Notes: generated by a model from the letters alone, not told the origin. Numbered from the stretch's first letter, positions 14,708-19,991 are shown. The stretch is 19,991 bases of DNA from DASSJT01 sp035691065 (GCA_035691065.1 DASSJT010000175.1:1-19991); one strand, 5' to 3'. Numbers and translations are program-made.

Positions 14708-16351
14708 TCAAGCCGGGAGCGCGCGCTCGAGGACCTCTCCGCTCGCGGACAGGACCAGACCTGGTTCGAGCGTCCCGAACGCCAGGCCCCGCCGTCCGTC
14801 GACCCGGCTCGCGATGAACGCGTCGGCCACCGCGGTGGGGGAGTAGCGCACCAGCAGTGACGCCTGGAGCAGGGTGGCGAGGCGCTCGACGACCGAGCGG
14901 GCCATCAGCTGGCCGCGGTCGCCCAGCGCGTCGTAGGCGAGGTCCTCTGCGGACCCGATGGCGTCGTCGAGGCGGCGGTCGGCTCCTCGCACCGTGGCGA
15001 GCTCCTTGGACAGCGCGGCGAGCGAGGCCGGCTCGCGGCTCATGGCCCGCAACACGTCCAGGGCGTTGACATTGCCCGAGCCCTCCCAGATCGAGTTGAG
15101 CGGCGCCTCCCGGTAGAGCCTCGCCAGACCGTACTCCTCAACGTAGCCGTTCCCCCCGAGGCACTCGAGGGCCTCGGCAACCATCGGCGGCGTCCGCTTG
15201 CACACCCAGTACTTGGCCAGCGCGACGGCGAGCCGTGAGAAATCGGTGTCGCCCTCGTCGACCGCGTGGGCCAGGCGCATCGCCAGCACGGTCGCAGCCT
15301 CGGACTCCAGGGCGAGGTCGGTCAGCACGTTGCGCATCAGCGGCTGGTCGACCAGCGTCGCCCCGAACGCGCTGCGGTGGCGCGTGTGGTGGACCGCCCG
15401 GGCCAGCGCCTGGCGCATTGTCGCCGCCGAGCCGAGGACACAGTCGAGGCGGGTGGCAGCCACCATGTCGAGGATGGTGCGGACACCGCGGCCCTCCTCG
15501 CCGACCAGAGCTCCCCATGTCCCATCGAACTCGACCTCCGAGGAGGCGTTGCTGCGGTTGCCGAGCTTGTCCTTGAGCCGCTGGAGCGCGAAGGCGTTGC
15601 GCGTGCCATCCTCGAGGACCCGGGGAATGAGGAAGCAGCCCAGGCCGGCCTCTGTCTGCGCCAGCACCAGGAAGGCATCGCTCATCGGCGCCGAGCAGAA
15701 CCACTTGTGCCCGGTCAGGCGGAACGTCCGGCCCTCCAACGGGCCACCCGCCACCTCACGTGCCTGGGTGGTGTTGGCCCGGACGTCCGAACCGCCCTGC
15801 TTCTCGGTCATCCCCATGCCCGCGATGGCCCCCGCCTTGCCGGCCAGCGGCCGGAGCCCGAAGTCGTAGGTCCGCGACGCGAGCTTGGGAACCCAGGTGT
15901 CCGCCAGGGCGGGCGTTCCCCGGAGAGCCGGCACCGCGGCATACGTCATCGAAATGGGGCAGAGGTGACCGGCCTCGACCTGCGACCAGATCATGAAGCC
16001 GGCGGCCCGCTGGGCGTGCGCGCCGCTGCCCTGCGGCAGGGTCCACGGCTCGGCGGTGAGGCCGTGGGAGACGGCCACGGTCATCAGCTCGTGCCAGGCG
16101 GGGTGGAACTCGACCTCGTCGATCCGCTCGCCGGTCCGGGAGTGGGTGCGCAGCACCGGTGTGACCCGCTCGGCCTGGTCGGCCCAGGTCTGAGCCTCCG
16201 CAGTGCCAGCGAGCCGGCCGAGTTCGGCCAGCTCGTCGGAGCCGGCCGGGTCGGCCCATCGGGTGGCCGACTCGCGGAGGGCGGCGTCGGTGTCCAGCAG
16301 GCTGTGGCCGAGGAGCGGAGGAGCCTGGTTGGTCACGTCGTGAGTGCTCAC
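14708..16351 (-). CDS. aidB: AidB-type acyl-CoA dehydrogenase family protein
   Basis: A 547-residue flavoprotein of the AidB branch of acyl-CoA dehydrogenases. E. coli AidB (about 541 residues) is part of the adaptive response to alkylating agents and binds DNA. Branch-specific segments are MTEKQGGSDVRANTT (181-195), GHKWFCSAPMSDAFLVLAQT, LKDKLGNRSNASSEVEF, RLDCVLGSAATMRQAL, ALECLGGNGYVEEYGLARLYRE and NSIWEGSGNVNALDVLR. Length and motif order match AidB over the whole protein. The GTG start at 16351 has no Shine-Dalgarno but has TACGCT six bases upstream. A 7-bp palindrome is centred on that hexamer. No ada or alkB lies nearby. An acyl-CoA dehydrogenase of ordinary metabolism remains possible, as many AidB-like proteins have no tested DNA role. 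Confidence 0.88.
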   Translation of the reverse strand: MSTHDVTNQAPPLLGHSLLDTDAALRESATRWADPAGSDELAELGRLAGTAEAQTWADQAERVTPVLRTHSRTGERIDEVEFHPAWHELMTVAVSHGLTAEPWTLPQGSGAHAQRAAGFMIWSQVEAGHLCPISMTYAAVPALRGTPALADTWVPKLASRTYDFGLRPLAGKAGAIAGMGMTEKQGGSDVRANTTQAREVAGGPLEGRTFRLTGHKWFCSAPMSDAFLVLAQTEAGLGCFLIPRVLEDGTRNAFALQRLKDKLGNRSNASSEVEFDGTWGALVGEEGRGVRTILDMVAATRLDCVLGSAATMRQALARAVHHTRHRSAFGATLVDQPLMRNVLTDLALESEAATVLAMRLAHAVDEGDTDFSRLAVALAKYWVCKRTPPMVAEALECLGGNGYVEEYGLARLYREAPLNSIWEGSGNVNALDVLRAMSREPASLAALSKELATVRGADRRLDDAIGSAEDLAYDALGDRGQLMARSVVERLATLLQASLLVRYSPTAVADAFIASRVDGRRGLAFGTLEPGLVLSASGEVLERALPA

Positions 16352-16370
16352 CCCGGCAGCGTATGCCGGG
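16352..16370 (-). promoter_or_regulatory. Leaderless promoter of the aidB-like gene within a palindrome
   Basis: On the reverse strand TACGCT (16363-16358) stands six bases before the GTG. The hexamer lies in the centre of the inverted repeat CCCGGCA-GCGTA-TGCCGGG (16352-16370). A repressor bound there would block the promoter; this is inference. Confidence 0.5.
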
Positions 16371-16536
16371 TTGCTGGGCGGCGGCGCTGGCGCGAGTCGG
16401 GTGTGGCGGGCATCGCATCCGTCCGGTCGCGAGCGCGTTGTGCCCCCGGGCGCCACGGTGCCCGGTCCTACCTCGTCATTGGTGGTGCGCGGGTAGGGGC
16501 TTCGTGTCCCGGGCGACTGTGGGGCGTGCGTGCCGA

Positions 16537-16542
16537 TACCGT
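16537..16542 (+). promoter_or_regulatory. Leaderless -10 of the YihY/BrkB gene
   Basis: TACCGT is six bases before the GTG at 16549 and no Shine-Dalgarno is present. No convincing -35 is seen. Confidence 0.45.
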
Positions 16543-16548
16543 GGTGGC

Positions 16549-17907
16549 GTGACTGTCAAGGCGCAGGTGCGCCGGCTGCTCTCGCGCATCCCCGGGGCCT
16601 TGCCGGTGGCTCGGCTGACGCTGGAGACGATCCGGGTCTGCCTGCGCTACCGCGTGACTGGGTTGGCGTCCGAGGCGGGTTTCTTCGCGCTGCTCTCGCT
16701 GCCGCCGCTGCTGCTGGGGCTGTTCGGGGGAGTGGGGTATGTCGGGCAGTGGCTCGGGGCGGACACGGTCGAGGCGATCACGGGCGGGATCCAGGCGTGG
16801 GCGAAGACGTTCCTGACCGGCGAGGTGATCTCCGACCTGCTCGTGCCGACTGTTGACGACGTGTTCAAGAGCGGGCGTTTCGACCTGATCTCGGTCGGCT
16901 TCCTGCTCTCGCTGTGGTCGGGGTCCCGCGCGCTCAACGTGTTCGTCGACACCATCTCGATCATGTACGGGCAGTCCGGGGTTCGGGGGATCGTGCGGAC
17001 CCGGGCGCTGAGCTTCACCCTCTACCTGCTGTCCCTGCTGCTCGGCGTCGTGGTGATACCGCTGGTGCTCATCGGCCCCACCTGGCTGGGCCAGATCCTG
17101 CCCGCGCAGGTCGACTTCCTTCGCTGGCTGTACTGGCCGGTGGTGACGGTCCTCGCCGTGATGAGCCTCACCACGCTGTTCCACGTCTCCACACCCAGGC
17201 GCAGCCCGTGGCTCCGCGACCTGCCCGGCGCCGTTCTGACGCTGGTGATGTGGGCCCTGGCGTCGTTCTTCGTGCGGGTCACGATTGCCAAGTCGCTGAA
17301 CGGCACGTCGATCTACGGCCCGCTGAGCGCACCGATCGTGCTGCTGATCTGGCTCTATGCCCTGGCGATCGCCGTGCTCGTCGGCGCCGCTCTGAACGCA
17401 GCGATCCGCAACCTGTGGCCCGCGGAGGAGTTCCACTTCCGTGCCATGCTGCGGGCCGCCGTGTTCGGCCGTCGCGAGGACCAGCCGCGCCCGCCCGCTC
17501 CCGTCAGCCCACCGGCATACGCCCGGGGAAAGCGCCCGCTGACGCCGCTTCCGGAGGAGCCCGCCGACGGAGTCAGGTCACAGCGATGGGGTGACGGTCC
17601 TGCGGGGGGTCGAAAGGTGAGGGGGGCGAGGGTGTCTTCCGAGGCTTCGGCCGAAGGGTCGGCCGACGGTTTGGCCGAGGGGTCGATCGATGAGGCCGCA
17701 GGGCGGGATGACGGCGCCGCGGGGCGGGGTGACAGCCCCGCCGGCCGGGGTGATAGAGCCGGCGACGGGGGTCGCCGAAGGGCCCGCCGGGGCGGGCGTC
17801 GACAGGGTGATGGGGCCGAGAAGCCGGCGGGGCTGGCCCCAGACGGCCGGTTTGGAGATGGGCGGAGGGATCGGCTAATGTCTCTCCGCACGCACAGCGG
17901 GGAATGA
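16549..17907 (+). CDS. YihY/BrkB family membrane protein with repetitive tail
   Basis: A 452-residue inner-membrane protein. Residues ~35-300 carry about six hydrophobic segments with YihY/UPF0761 features: ASEAGFFALLSLPPLLLG, LLSLWSGSRALNVFVDTISIMYG, FHVSTPRRSPWLRDLPGAV, and SIYGPLSAPIVLLIWLYALAIAVLVGAALNA. The function of the family is not settled; it is not the RNase BN it was once called. From about residue 305 the tail is disordered, rich in Ala, Gly, Asp and Arg, and built on 12-base and 21-base tandem repeats. The tail extends to 16 bases before tRNA-Gly and contains the likely tRNA promoter. The GTG start is supported by TACCGT six bases upstream and by homology of the first residues. 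Confidence 0.88.
   Translation: MTVKAQVRRLLSRIPGALPVARLTLETIRVCLRYRVTGLASEAGFFALLSLPPLLLGLFGGVGYVGQWLGADTVEAITGGIQAWAKTFLTGEVISDLLVPTVDDVFKSGRFDLISVGFLLSLWSGSRALNVFVDTISIMYGQSGVRGIVRTRALSFTLYLLSLLLGVVVIPLVLIGPTWLGQILPAQVDFLRWLYWPVVTVLAVMSLTTLFHVSTPRRSPWLRDLPGAVLTLVMWALASFFVRVTIAKSLNGTSIYGPLSAPIVLLIWLYALAIAVLVGAALNAAIRNLWPAEEFHFRAMLRAAVFGRREDQPRPPAPVSPPAYARGKRPLTPLPEEPADGVRSQRWGDGPAGGRKVRGARVSSEASAEGSADGLAEGSIDEAAGRDDGAAGRGDSPAGRGDRAGDGGRRRARRGGRRQGDGAEKPAGLAPDGRFGDGRRDRLMSLRTHSGE
17647..17757 (+). repeat. Two adjoining in-frame tandem repeats in the YihY tail
   Basis: Four 12-base units based on TCGGCCGANGGN (17647-17694; the last copy is diverged) run directly into three 21-base units containing GGGCGGGRTGAC or a variant (17695-17757). 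They encode SAEG/SADG/LAEG and AAGRDDG-like units. Confidence 0.85.
17852..17881 (+). promoter_or_regulatory. Candidate tRNA operon promoter inside the YihY coding end
   Basis: TTGGAG (17852-17857), an 18-base spacer and TAATGT (17876-17881) lie about 43 bases before tRNA-Gly, within the last codons of the YihY gene. TAATGT fits an actinobacterial -10. Confidence 0.45.
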
Positions 17908-17923
17908 CATCGCTGGAAGCAGC

Positions 17924-17996
17924 GCGGATGTAGCTCAGTTGGTAGAGCGCAACCTTGCCAAGGTTGAGGTCGCCGGTTCGAGACCGGTCATCCGCT
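17924..17996 (+). tRNA. tRNA-Gly (GCC)
   Basis: A 73-base cloverleaf: acceptor GCGGATG pairs with CATCCGC, discriminator T at 17996, anticodon GCC at 17957-17959 in a CCTT-GCC-AAGG context, T-arm GGTTCGAGACC. CCA is not encoded. Confidence 0.97.
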
Positions 17997-18018
17997 CGGA
18001 GGGTTTGACCGCCTTCAC

Positions 18019-18089
18019 GGTGGAGTGGCCGAGAGGCGAGGCAGCGGCCTGCAAAGCCGCGTACACGGGTTCAAATCCCGTCTCCACCT
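18019..18089 (+). tRNA. tRNA-Cys (GCA)
   Basis: A 71-base cloverleaf: acceptor GGTGGAG pairs with CTCCACC, discriminator T at 18089, anticodon GCA at 18051-18053, T-arm GGGTTCAAATCCC. CCA is not encoded. It is 22 bases after tRNA-Gly. Confidence 0.96.
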
Positions 18090-18108
18090 CGACTACAGCA
18101 AACCCCAA

Positions 18109-18183
18109 GGGCGATTGGCGCAGTGGTAGCGCGCTTCCTTGACACGGAAGAGGTCACTGGTTCAAACCCAGTATCGCCCACCA
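18109..18183 (+). tRNA. tRNA-Val (GAC)
   Basis: Acceptor GGGCGAT pairs with ATCGCCC, discriminator A at 18180, anticodon GAC at 18141-18143, T-arm CTGGTTCAAACCCAG. Unlike the other two, CCA follows in the DNA (18181-18183). Last of the Gly-Cys-Val cluster. Confidence 0.96.
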
Positions 18184-18190
18184 ACGGATA

Positions 18191-18228
18191 AGGGCCCCTG
18201 AACTGCGGAAACGCAGAGCAGGGGCCTT
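18191..18228 (+). terminator. Terminator after the tRNA cluster
   Basis: Stem GGCCCCTG (18193-18200) pairs with CAGGGGCC (18219-18226), extended by AG/TT at the base, with an inner CTGCG-GAAA-CGCAG hairpin (18203-18216). The stable two-part structure, starting within 10 bases of tRNA-Val, fits the operon terminator. Confidence 0.85.
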
Positions 18229-18242
18229 CGTCATTCGGTCCG

Positions 18243-18264
18243 CGTGTCGGATACGTGTCGGATG
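18243..18264 (+). repeat. 11-bp tandem duplication
   Basis: CGTGTCGGATA (18243-18253) is followed directly by CGTGTCGGATG (18254-18264), differing only in the last base. It lies between the tRNA terminator and the next hairpin. Confidence 0.85.
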
Positions 18265-18281
18265 TCTCAGCACACAGAAGC

Positions 18282-18316
18282 GGCCCCGGCCGGTGCGCGA
18301 ACACCGAGCCAGGGCC
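18282..18316. other. Long imperfect hairpin upstream of the small-gene region
   Basis: GGCCC/GGGCC, GGC/GCC and CGGTG/CACCG form a three-part stem with single A mismatches and a CGCGAA loop. It may be a terminator or a structured leader; GAGAGG of the following ORF begins 17 bases later. Confidence 0.5.
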
Positions 18317-18346
18317 TAGGGAGTCAGCTAGTGAGAGGCAGTCCCC

Positions 18347-19069
18347 GTGATGAATGAACTTACCCCCAGGCAGATGCGCCGTCGCCGGCGTGCGGCTTTC
18401 GCGCTGCGCCAGCGAGCGCATGACCGGCTCGACGACGCGAGCCGGCTGGACGGCCTGCCCGCGATGCCCATCCTGATGACCGACCTCAAGCGCATCGCCG
18501 AGACGGCCGGCTGCGACCCGGAGAAGCTGGCCGATGCGGCCCTGGCCCTCTACCCCCGGCACCGACGAGGGAGGCGAGCTGTGAAGCGCACCCGGCGCAC
18601 CATCGCCCGCAGACTGATGCAGAATCGAAAGATGCGGGATTCGCATCAGCCCGCCGCACGTGACCCATTCGGCGCCCCACTCGCCGAGGCGTTCCGGATC
18701 CGGCCGGAGGGCAACGCAATGAGGCGCCTCGTCATCGTGGGTGCTGTGCTCCTCGCGCTCACCAGTTGCAGCAGCAACGCAGCCCCACCCACCCCGGTGC
18801 CAGCAACCTCCACCGCCACGGCAACCCTCAACCGCGAGGACGCCTACCTCGCAGCACTCCACGCCAGGCGTTCCCCCTCGCACGCAGACCCTCAAGCGCT
18901 GGACTTCGGCCGTGCTGTCTGCCACATGAAGGACACGGGACTCACCGACGAGGCGACGCTCCACGTCGTGGACTCGTGGCAGGAGGGGGATGGACACCCA
19001 TCAAGCGGACAGATCATCAGCGCTCACCTGATGGCATCGCTCGCACTCGACAGGCTCTGCCCCGACTAA
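18347..19069 (+). CDS. Unusual in-frame ORF running into the lipoprotein gene
   Basis: From a GTG at 18347 (or ATG at 18350), with GAGAGG eight or eleven bases upstream, the frame stays open for 240 codons and includes the lipoprotein gene that starts at 18719. The first ~75 residues have the high third-position GC of coding sequence, with a run of five Arg (MRRRRR) and a helical stretch MTDLKRIAETAGCDPEKLADAALALYP. From about 18558 the codons turn poor (CGA, CGA, GGG, AGG, CGA). In another frame an ending TDEGGEL-stop at 18584 overlaps a GTG as GTGA. So either one gene carries an internal signal peptide, or a short upstream gene has been frame-shifted or fused. I do not recognise the N-terminal part. 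The separate lipoprotein reading is more likely for the downstream portion. Confidence 0.35.
   Translation: MMNELTPRQMRRRRRAAFALRQRAHDRLDDASRLDGLPAMPILMTDLKRIAETAGCDPEKLADAALALYPRHRRGRRAVKRTRRTIARRLMQNRKMRDSHQPAARDPFGAPLAEAFRIRPEGNAMRRLVIVGAVLLALTSCSSNAAPPTPVPATSTATATLNREDAYLAALHARRSPSHADPQALDFGRAVCHMKDTGLTDEATLHVVDSWQEGDGHPSSGQIISAHLMASLALDRLCPD
18719..19069 (+). CDS. DUF732-like lipoprotein
   Basis: A 116-residue predicted lipoprotein. MRRLVIVGAVLLALTSC has a basic n-region, hydrophobic core and lipobox ending at Cys17, followed by a Pro/Thr-rich linker. The remaining domain (DAYLAALHARR, ALDFGRAVCHMKDTGLT, LMASLALDRLCPD) resembles DUF732, a small secreted actinobacterial domain with a pair of conserved Cys; this is from the spacing of the hydrophobic and Cys positions. 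GGAGG eight bases before the ATG is a textbook ribosome binding site and decides this start within the longer open frame. Function unknown; located on the outer face of the membrane. A terminator follows. Confidence 0.7.
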   Translation: MRRLVIVGAVLLALTSCSSNAAPPTPVPATSTATATLNREDAYLAALHARRSPSHADPQALDFGRAVCHMKDTGLTDEATLHVVDSWQEGDGHPSSGQIISAHLMASLALDRLCPD

Positions 19070-19083
19070 CACGCTGGGCAAGC

Positions 19084-19123
19084 GAGAGGCCCCCAGGCAA
19101 GCGCGGACCGGGGGGCCCCTCTC
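19084..19123 (+). terminator. Terminator after the lipoprotein gene
   Basis: GAGAGG pairs with CCTCTC and CCCCC with GGGGG around a loop of about 15 bases, with a small CC bulge on the 3' side. It begins 14 bases after the stop. Confidence 0.7.
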
Positions 19124-19148
19124 TGTGTCCACTGTCAGCCCTCGCGCC

Positions 19149-19154
19149 TACCGT
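19149..19154 (+). promoter_or_regulatory. Leaderless -10 of the short ORF
   Basis: TACCGT lies six bases before the GTG at 19161, identical in sequence and spacing to the element before the YihY gene. Confidence 0.4.
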
Positions 19155-19160
19155 CGTGGT

Positions 19161-19397
19161 GTGTGGAAATACGACCGCAAGGACTGGCACTCGAGCTGCG
19201 GGCTGACCCTCGAGGAGTGGCGAGCCGGCCTGGCTGCCGAGGGATGGGAGCCTGAGCTTCCGGAGCTGGCCGAGGGTGCCGAGCTGGTGCACGGGGTCGC
19301 ACAGTCAGGCGCCACGCGGTCCGGCACTGGGGGCCGGACCGCTCGGCGACGTCCAAGCCGACTGGCTAGGCGGTTCCGCGGGGACGCAAGGTACTAG
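19161..19397 (+). CDS. Small protein of unknown function
   Basis: I do not recognise this 78-residue protein. The GTG start is chosen because TACCGT stands six bases before it and the codons downstream have good GC bias; a longer frame from 19125 begins inside the preceding terminator. The first ~45 residues (KDWHSSCGLTLEEWRAGLAAEGW, ELPELAEGAELVHGV) look like a compact acidic domain. The rest, rich in Arg, Ser and Gly, has weaker codon bias and may be poorly conserved. No signal peptide or membrane segment is seen. The stop TAG lies inside the palindrome GTACTAGTAC. Confidence 0.5.
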   Translation: MWKYDRKDWHSSCGLTLEEWRAGLAAEGWEPELPELAEGAELVHGVAQSGATRSGTGGRTARRRPSRLARRFRGDARY

Positions 19398-19438
19398 TAC
19401 TTTTGTCCGTTTTGCCCGTTCTTAGGGCCGCCTACTCT
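19391..19438 (+). promoter_or_regulatory. AT-richer promoter patch with palindrome and 9-mer repeat
   Basis: A 10-base palindrome GTACTAGTAC (19391-19400) is followed by a tandem pair TTTTGTCCG / TTTTGCCCG (19401-19418). TTGCCC (19412-19417) and TACTCT (19433-19438), 15 bases apart, could be -35 and -10. GGCCGC (19426-19431) and GCGGCC (19445-19450) flank the -10 symmetrically. Confidence 0.45.
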
Positions 19439-19450
19439 TCGGATGCGGCC

Positions 19451-19531
19451 ATGGGTCGCGCCCGTCGCACGGGTGCTTGGGGCGTCGGCCTGAAAGCCGT
19501 CCCGCCATACCCCAGCAGGGAGGAACCCGCC
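19451..19531 (+). ncRNA. Structured leader of the secreted peptide gene
   Basis: The predicted leader has a GCGCCCGT / ACGGGTGC hairpin (19458-19476, one G-T pair) and a CGGC-CTGAAA-GCCG hairpin (19486-19499). TTGGGG (19477-19482) may pair with CCCCAG (19510-19515) just before GGGAGGA. No known riboswitch class was recognised; structured control of the start is inferred. Confidence 0.3.
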
Positions 19532-19702
19532 ATGAAGTCTCGCCTCGCCGCCGCGGCAGCTCTTGCCGCTGTCCTCAGCCTCGGCCTCGCCTCGGCAGCC
19601 TCGGCCGATGCCCCACCGCCCACGAATGGCGGCAACGGTGCCGGCCAGTCCGGGCAGTGCACTGGCAATCCGGACGACCGCCCCGCTTCCTGCGGGCCCT
19701 GA
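19532..19702 (+). CDS. Small secreted two-cysteine peptide
   Basis: A 56-residue protein with a clear signal peptide (MKSRLAAAAALAAVLSLGLA) and a likely signal peptidase I site after Ala25 (ASA|D). The mature part is about 31 residues, Pro/Gly/Asn-rich, with Cys43 and Cys54 in GQCTGNPDDRPASCGP. These could form one disulfide. The ATG at 19532 is decided by GGGAGGA seven bases upstream; the frame is open further upstream, but that part lies in the promoter and leader. Function is unknown; a secreted structural, signalling or antimicrobial role are all open. It lies between a folded leader and a 22-bp perfect hairpin, so it is probably its own transcript. Confidence 0.75.
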   Translation: MKSRLAAAAALAAVLSLGLASAASADAPPPTNGGNGAGQSGQCTGNPDDRPASCGP

Positions 19703-19719
19703 CCGGACAGCCTGAGCAA

Positions 19720-19767
19720 ACGGAGCCCCCTTGTGCAGGCCGCCTGGCCTGCACAAGGGGGCTCCGT
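19720..19767 (+). terminator. 22-bp perfect hairpin after the secreted peptide gene
   Basis: Bases 19720-19741 are fully complementary to 19746-19767 with a four-base loop (GCCT). The stem begins ACGGAGCCCCC. It starts 17 bases after the peptide stop and has no T-run. Terminator is the simplest reading; its length is unusual. Confidence 0.7.
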
Positions 19768-19848
19768 GCTGTTCGACGTGTGCACTGCAGTGGCGATGTC
19801 GGCGCAGGCGGGGTTGACCGGCCGGGAGTCCTTCTAGCAGCGTGCGCT

Positions 19849-19991
19849 GTGCCGACGACATCACCGACCAAGAGCGTCATCCCGTCATCGTCGTCGTCTT
19901 CGTCTTCCAGCAGTTCCTCACAAAAGGCTGAGACGACGCCCGCCTACCACACTCCAACCAAGAAGGACTTCACGCTGAAGGTGAAGACTCT
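19849..19991 (+). CDS. Ser-rich secreted or lipoprotein, 3' partial, start uncertain
   Basis: The frame is open to the window end. It reads LLAACAVPTTSPTKSVIP, 12 consecutive Ser (19885-19920), then QKAETTPAYHTPTKKDFTLKVKT. The LLAAC just upstream (19831-19845) is lipobox-like, and a low-complexity linker before a folded domain is typical of actinobacterial lipoproteins. But no proper signal peptide precedes it in frame: from the GTG at 19780 the leader is MHCSGDVGAGGVDRPG, with no hydrophobic core. The start given here (GTG 19849) has TTGACC and TAGCAG upstream but would remove the lipobox. A frameshift in the leader, or a different start, is possible. Only the N-terminal part is in the window. 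Confidence 0.45.
   Translation, partial: MPTTSPTKSVIPSSSSSSSSSSSSQKAETTPAYHTPTKKDFTLKVKT

Noticed and set aside
18071..18997. Reverse-strand open frame containing GDTGFEPVTSS
   Set aside because: This peptide is the antisense translation of the tRNA genes, a well-known annotation artefact; the frame also opposes the tRNAs and the lipoprotein gene.
19451..19531. Known riboswitch class in the secreted-peptide leader
   Set aside because: I compared it from memory with c-di-GMP, c-di-AMP and cobalamin type leaders and saw none of their conserved cores.
19403..19531. Upstream extension of the secreted-peptide frame
   Set aside because: It runs through the promoter patch and leader; a strong ribosome binding site and signal peptide fix the start at 19532.
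18184..19991. Duplicated tRNA 3' end marking an attachment site
   Set aside because: I looked for the tRNA-Val and tRNA-Cys T-arm and acceptor sequences downstream and found no second copy within the window.

Overview
The window is very GC-rich, with GTG starts, 4-base start/stop overlaps and many genes with a TANNNT hexamer 6-8 bases before the start codon. The gene set (coproheme-type HemQ, Pol-Lig LigD, CGNR-type regulator, a Gly-Cys-Val tRNA cluster) points to an actinobacterial chromosome. A member of the Micrococcales, perhaps Intrasporangiaceae, is my best guess from protein style; no 16S is present to confirm it.

Bases 1-4100: the 3' part of hemQ, cut by the window edge, ends against a convergent two-gene unit (a PadR regulator translationally coupled to a HAAS-type membrane protein). 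Diverging from padR across an operator-like set of overlapping palindromes is a large PEP-utilising enzyme of rifampin-phosphotransferase-like layout. Bases 4084-6810: a LysE-family exporter diverges from a CGNR zinc-finger regulator across a promoter region carrying CGTTAC repeats. The regulator ends in a 12-base convergent overlap with a GMC oxidoreductase. Bases 6842-8241: msrB (reverse) and a conserved actinobacterial protein of unknown function (forward).

Bases 8275-16351: a maintenance and stress block. It holds a LigD-type polymerase-ligase coupled to a membrane-anchored alpha/beta hydrolase, a RibD-like reductase diverging from a ZapE/AFG1 ATPase, a PPK2 polyphosphate kinase 12 bases behind zapE, and a convergent AidB-type acyl-CoA dehydrogenase. 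Bases 16549-18183: a YihY/BrkB membrane protein with a long repetitive tail, then tRNA-Gly(GCC), tRNA-Cys(GCA) and tRNA-Val(GAC).

Bases 18184-19991: the most accessory-looking part, with small genes and dense secondary structure. It contains a strong terminator, an 11-base tandem repeat, a second hairpin, a DUF732-like lipoprotein with an unusual in-frame upstream extension, a short leaderless ORF, an AT-richer promoter patch, a small secreted two-cysteine peptide behind a folded leader, a 22-bp perfect hairpin, and the start of a Ser-rich secreted protein cut by the window end. tRNA clusters of this kind are common integration sites, but I found no integrase or att duplication here. No gene-free stretch exceeds 300 bases; the longest is 7268-7554, between msrB and the unknown forward gene, where I see nothing beyond the two ribosome binding sites. 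No rRNA, CRISPR or insertion sequence was seen.
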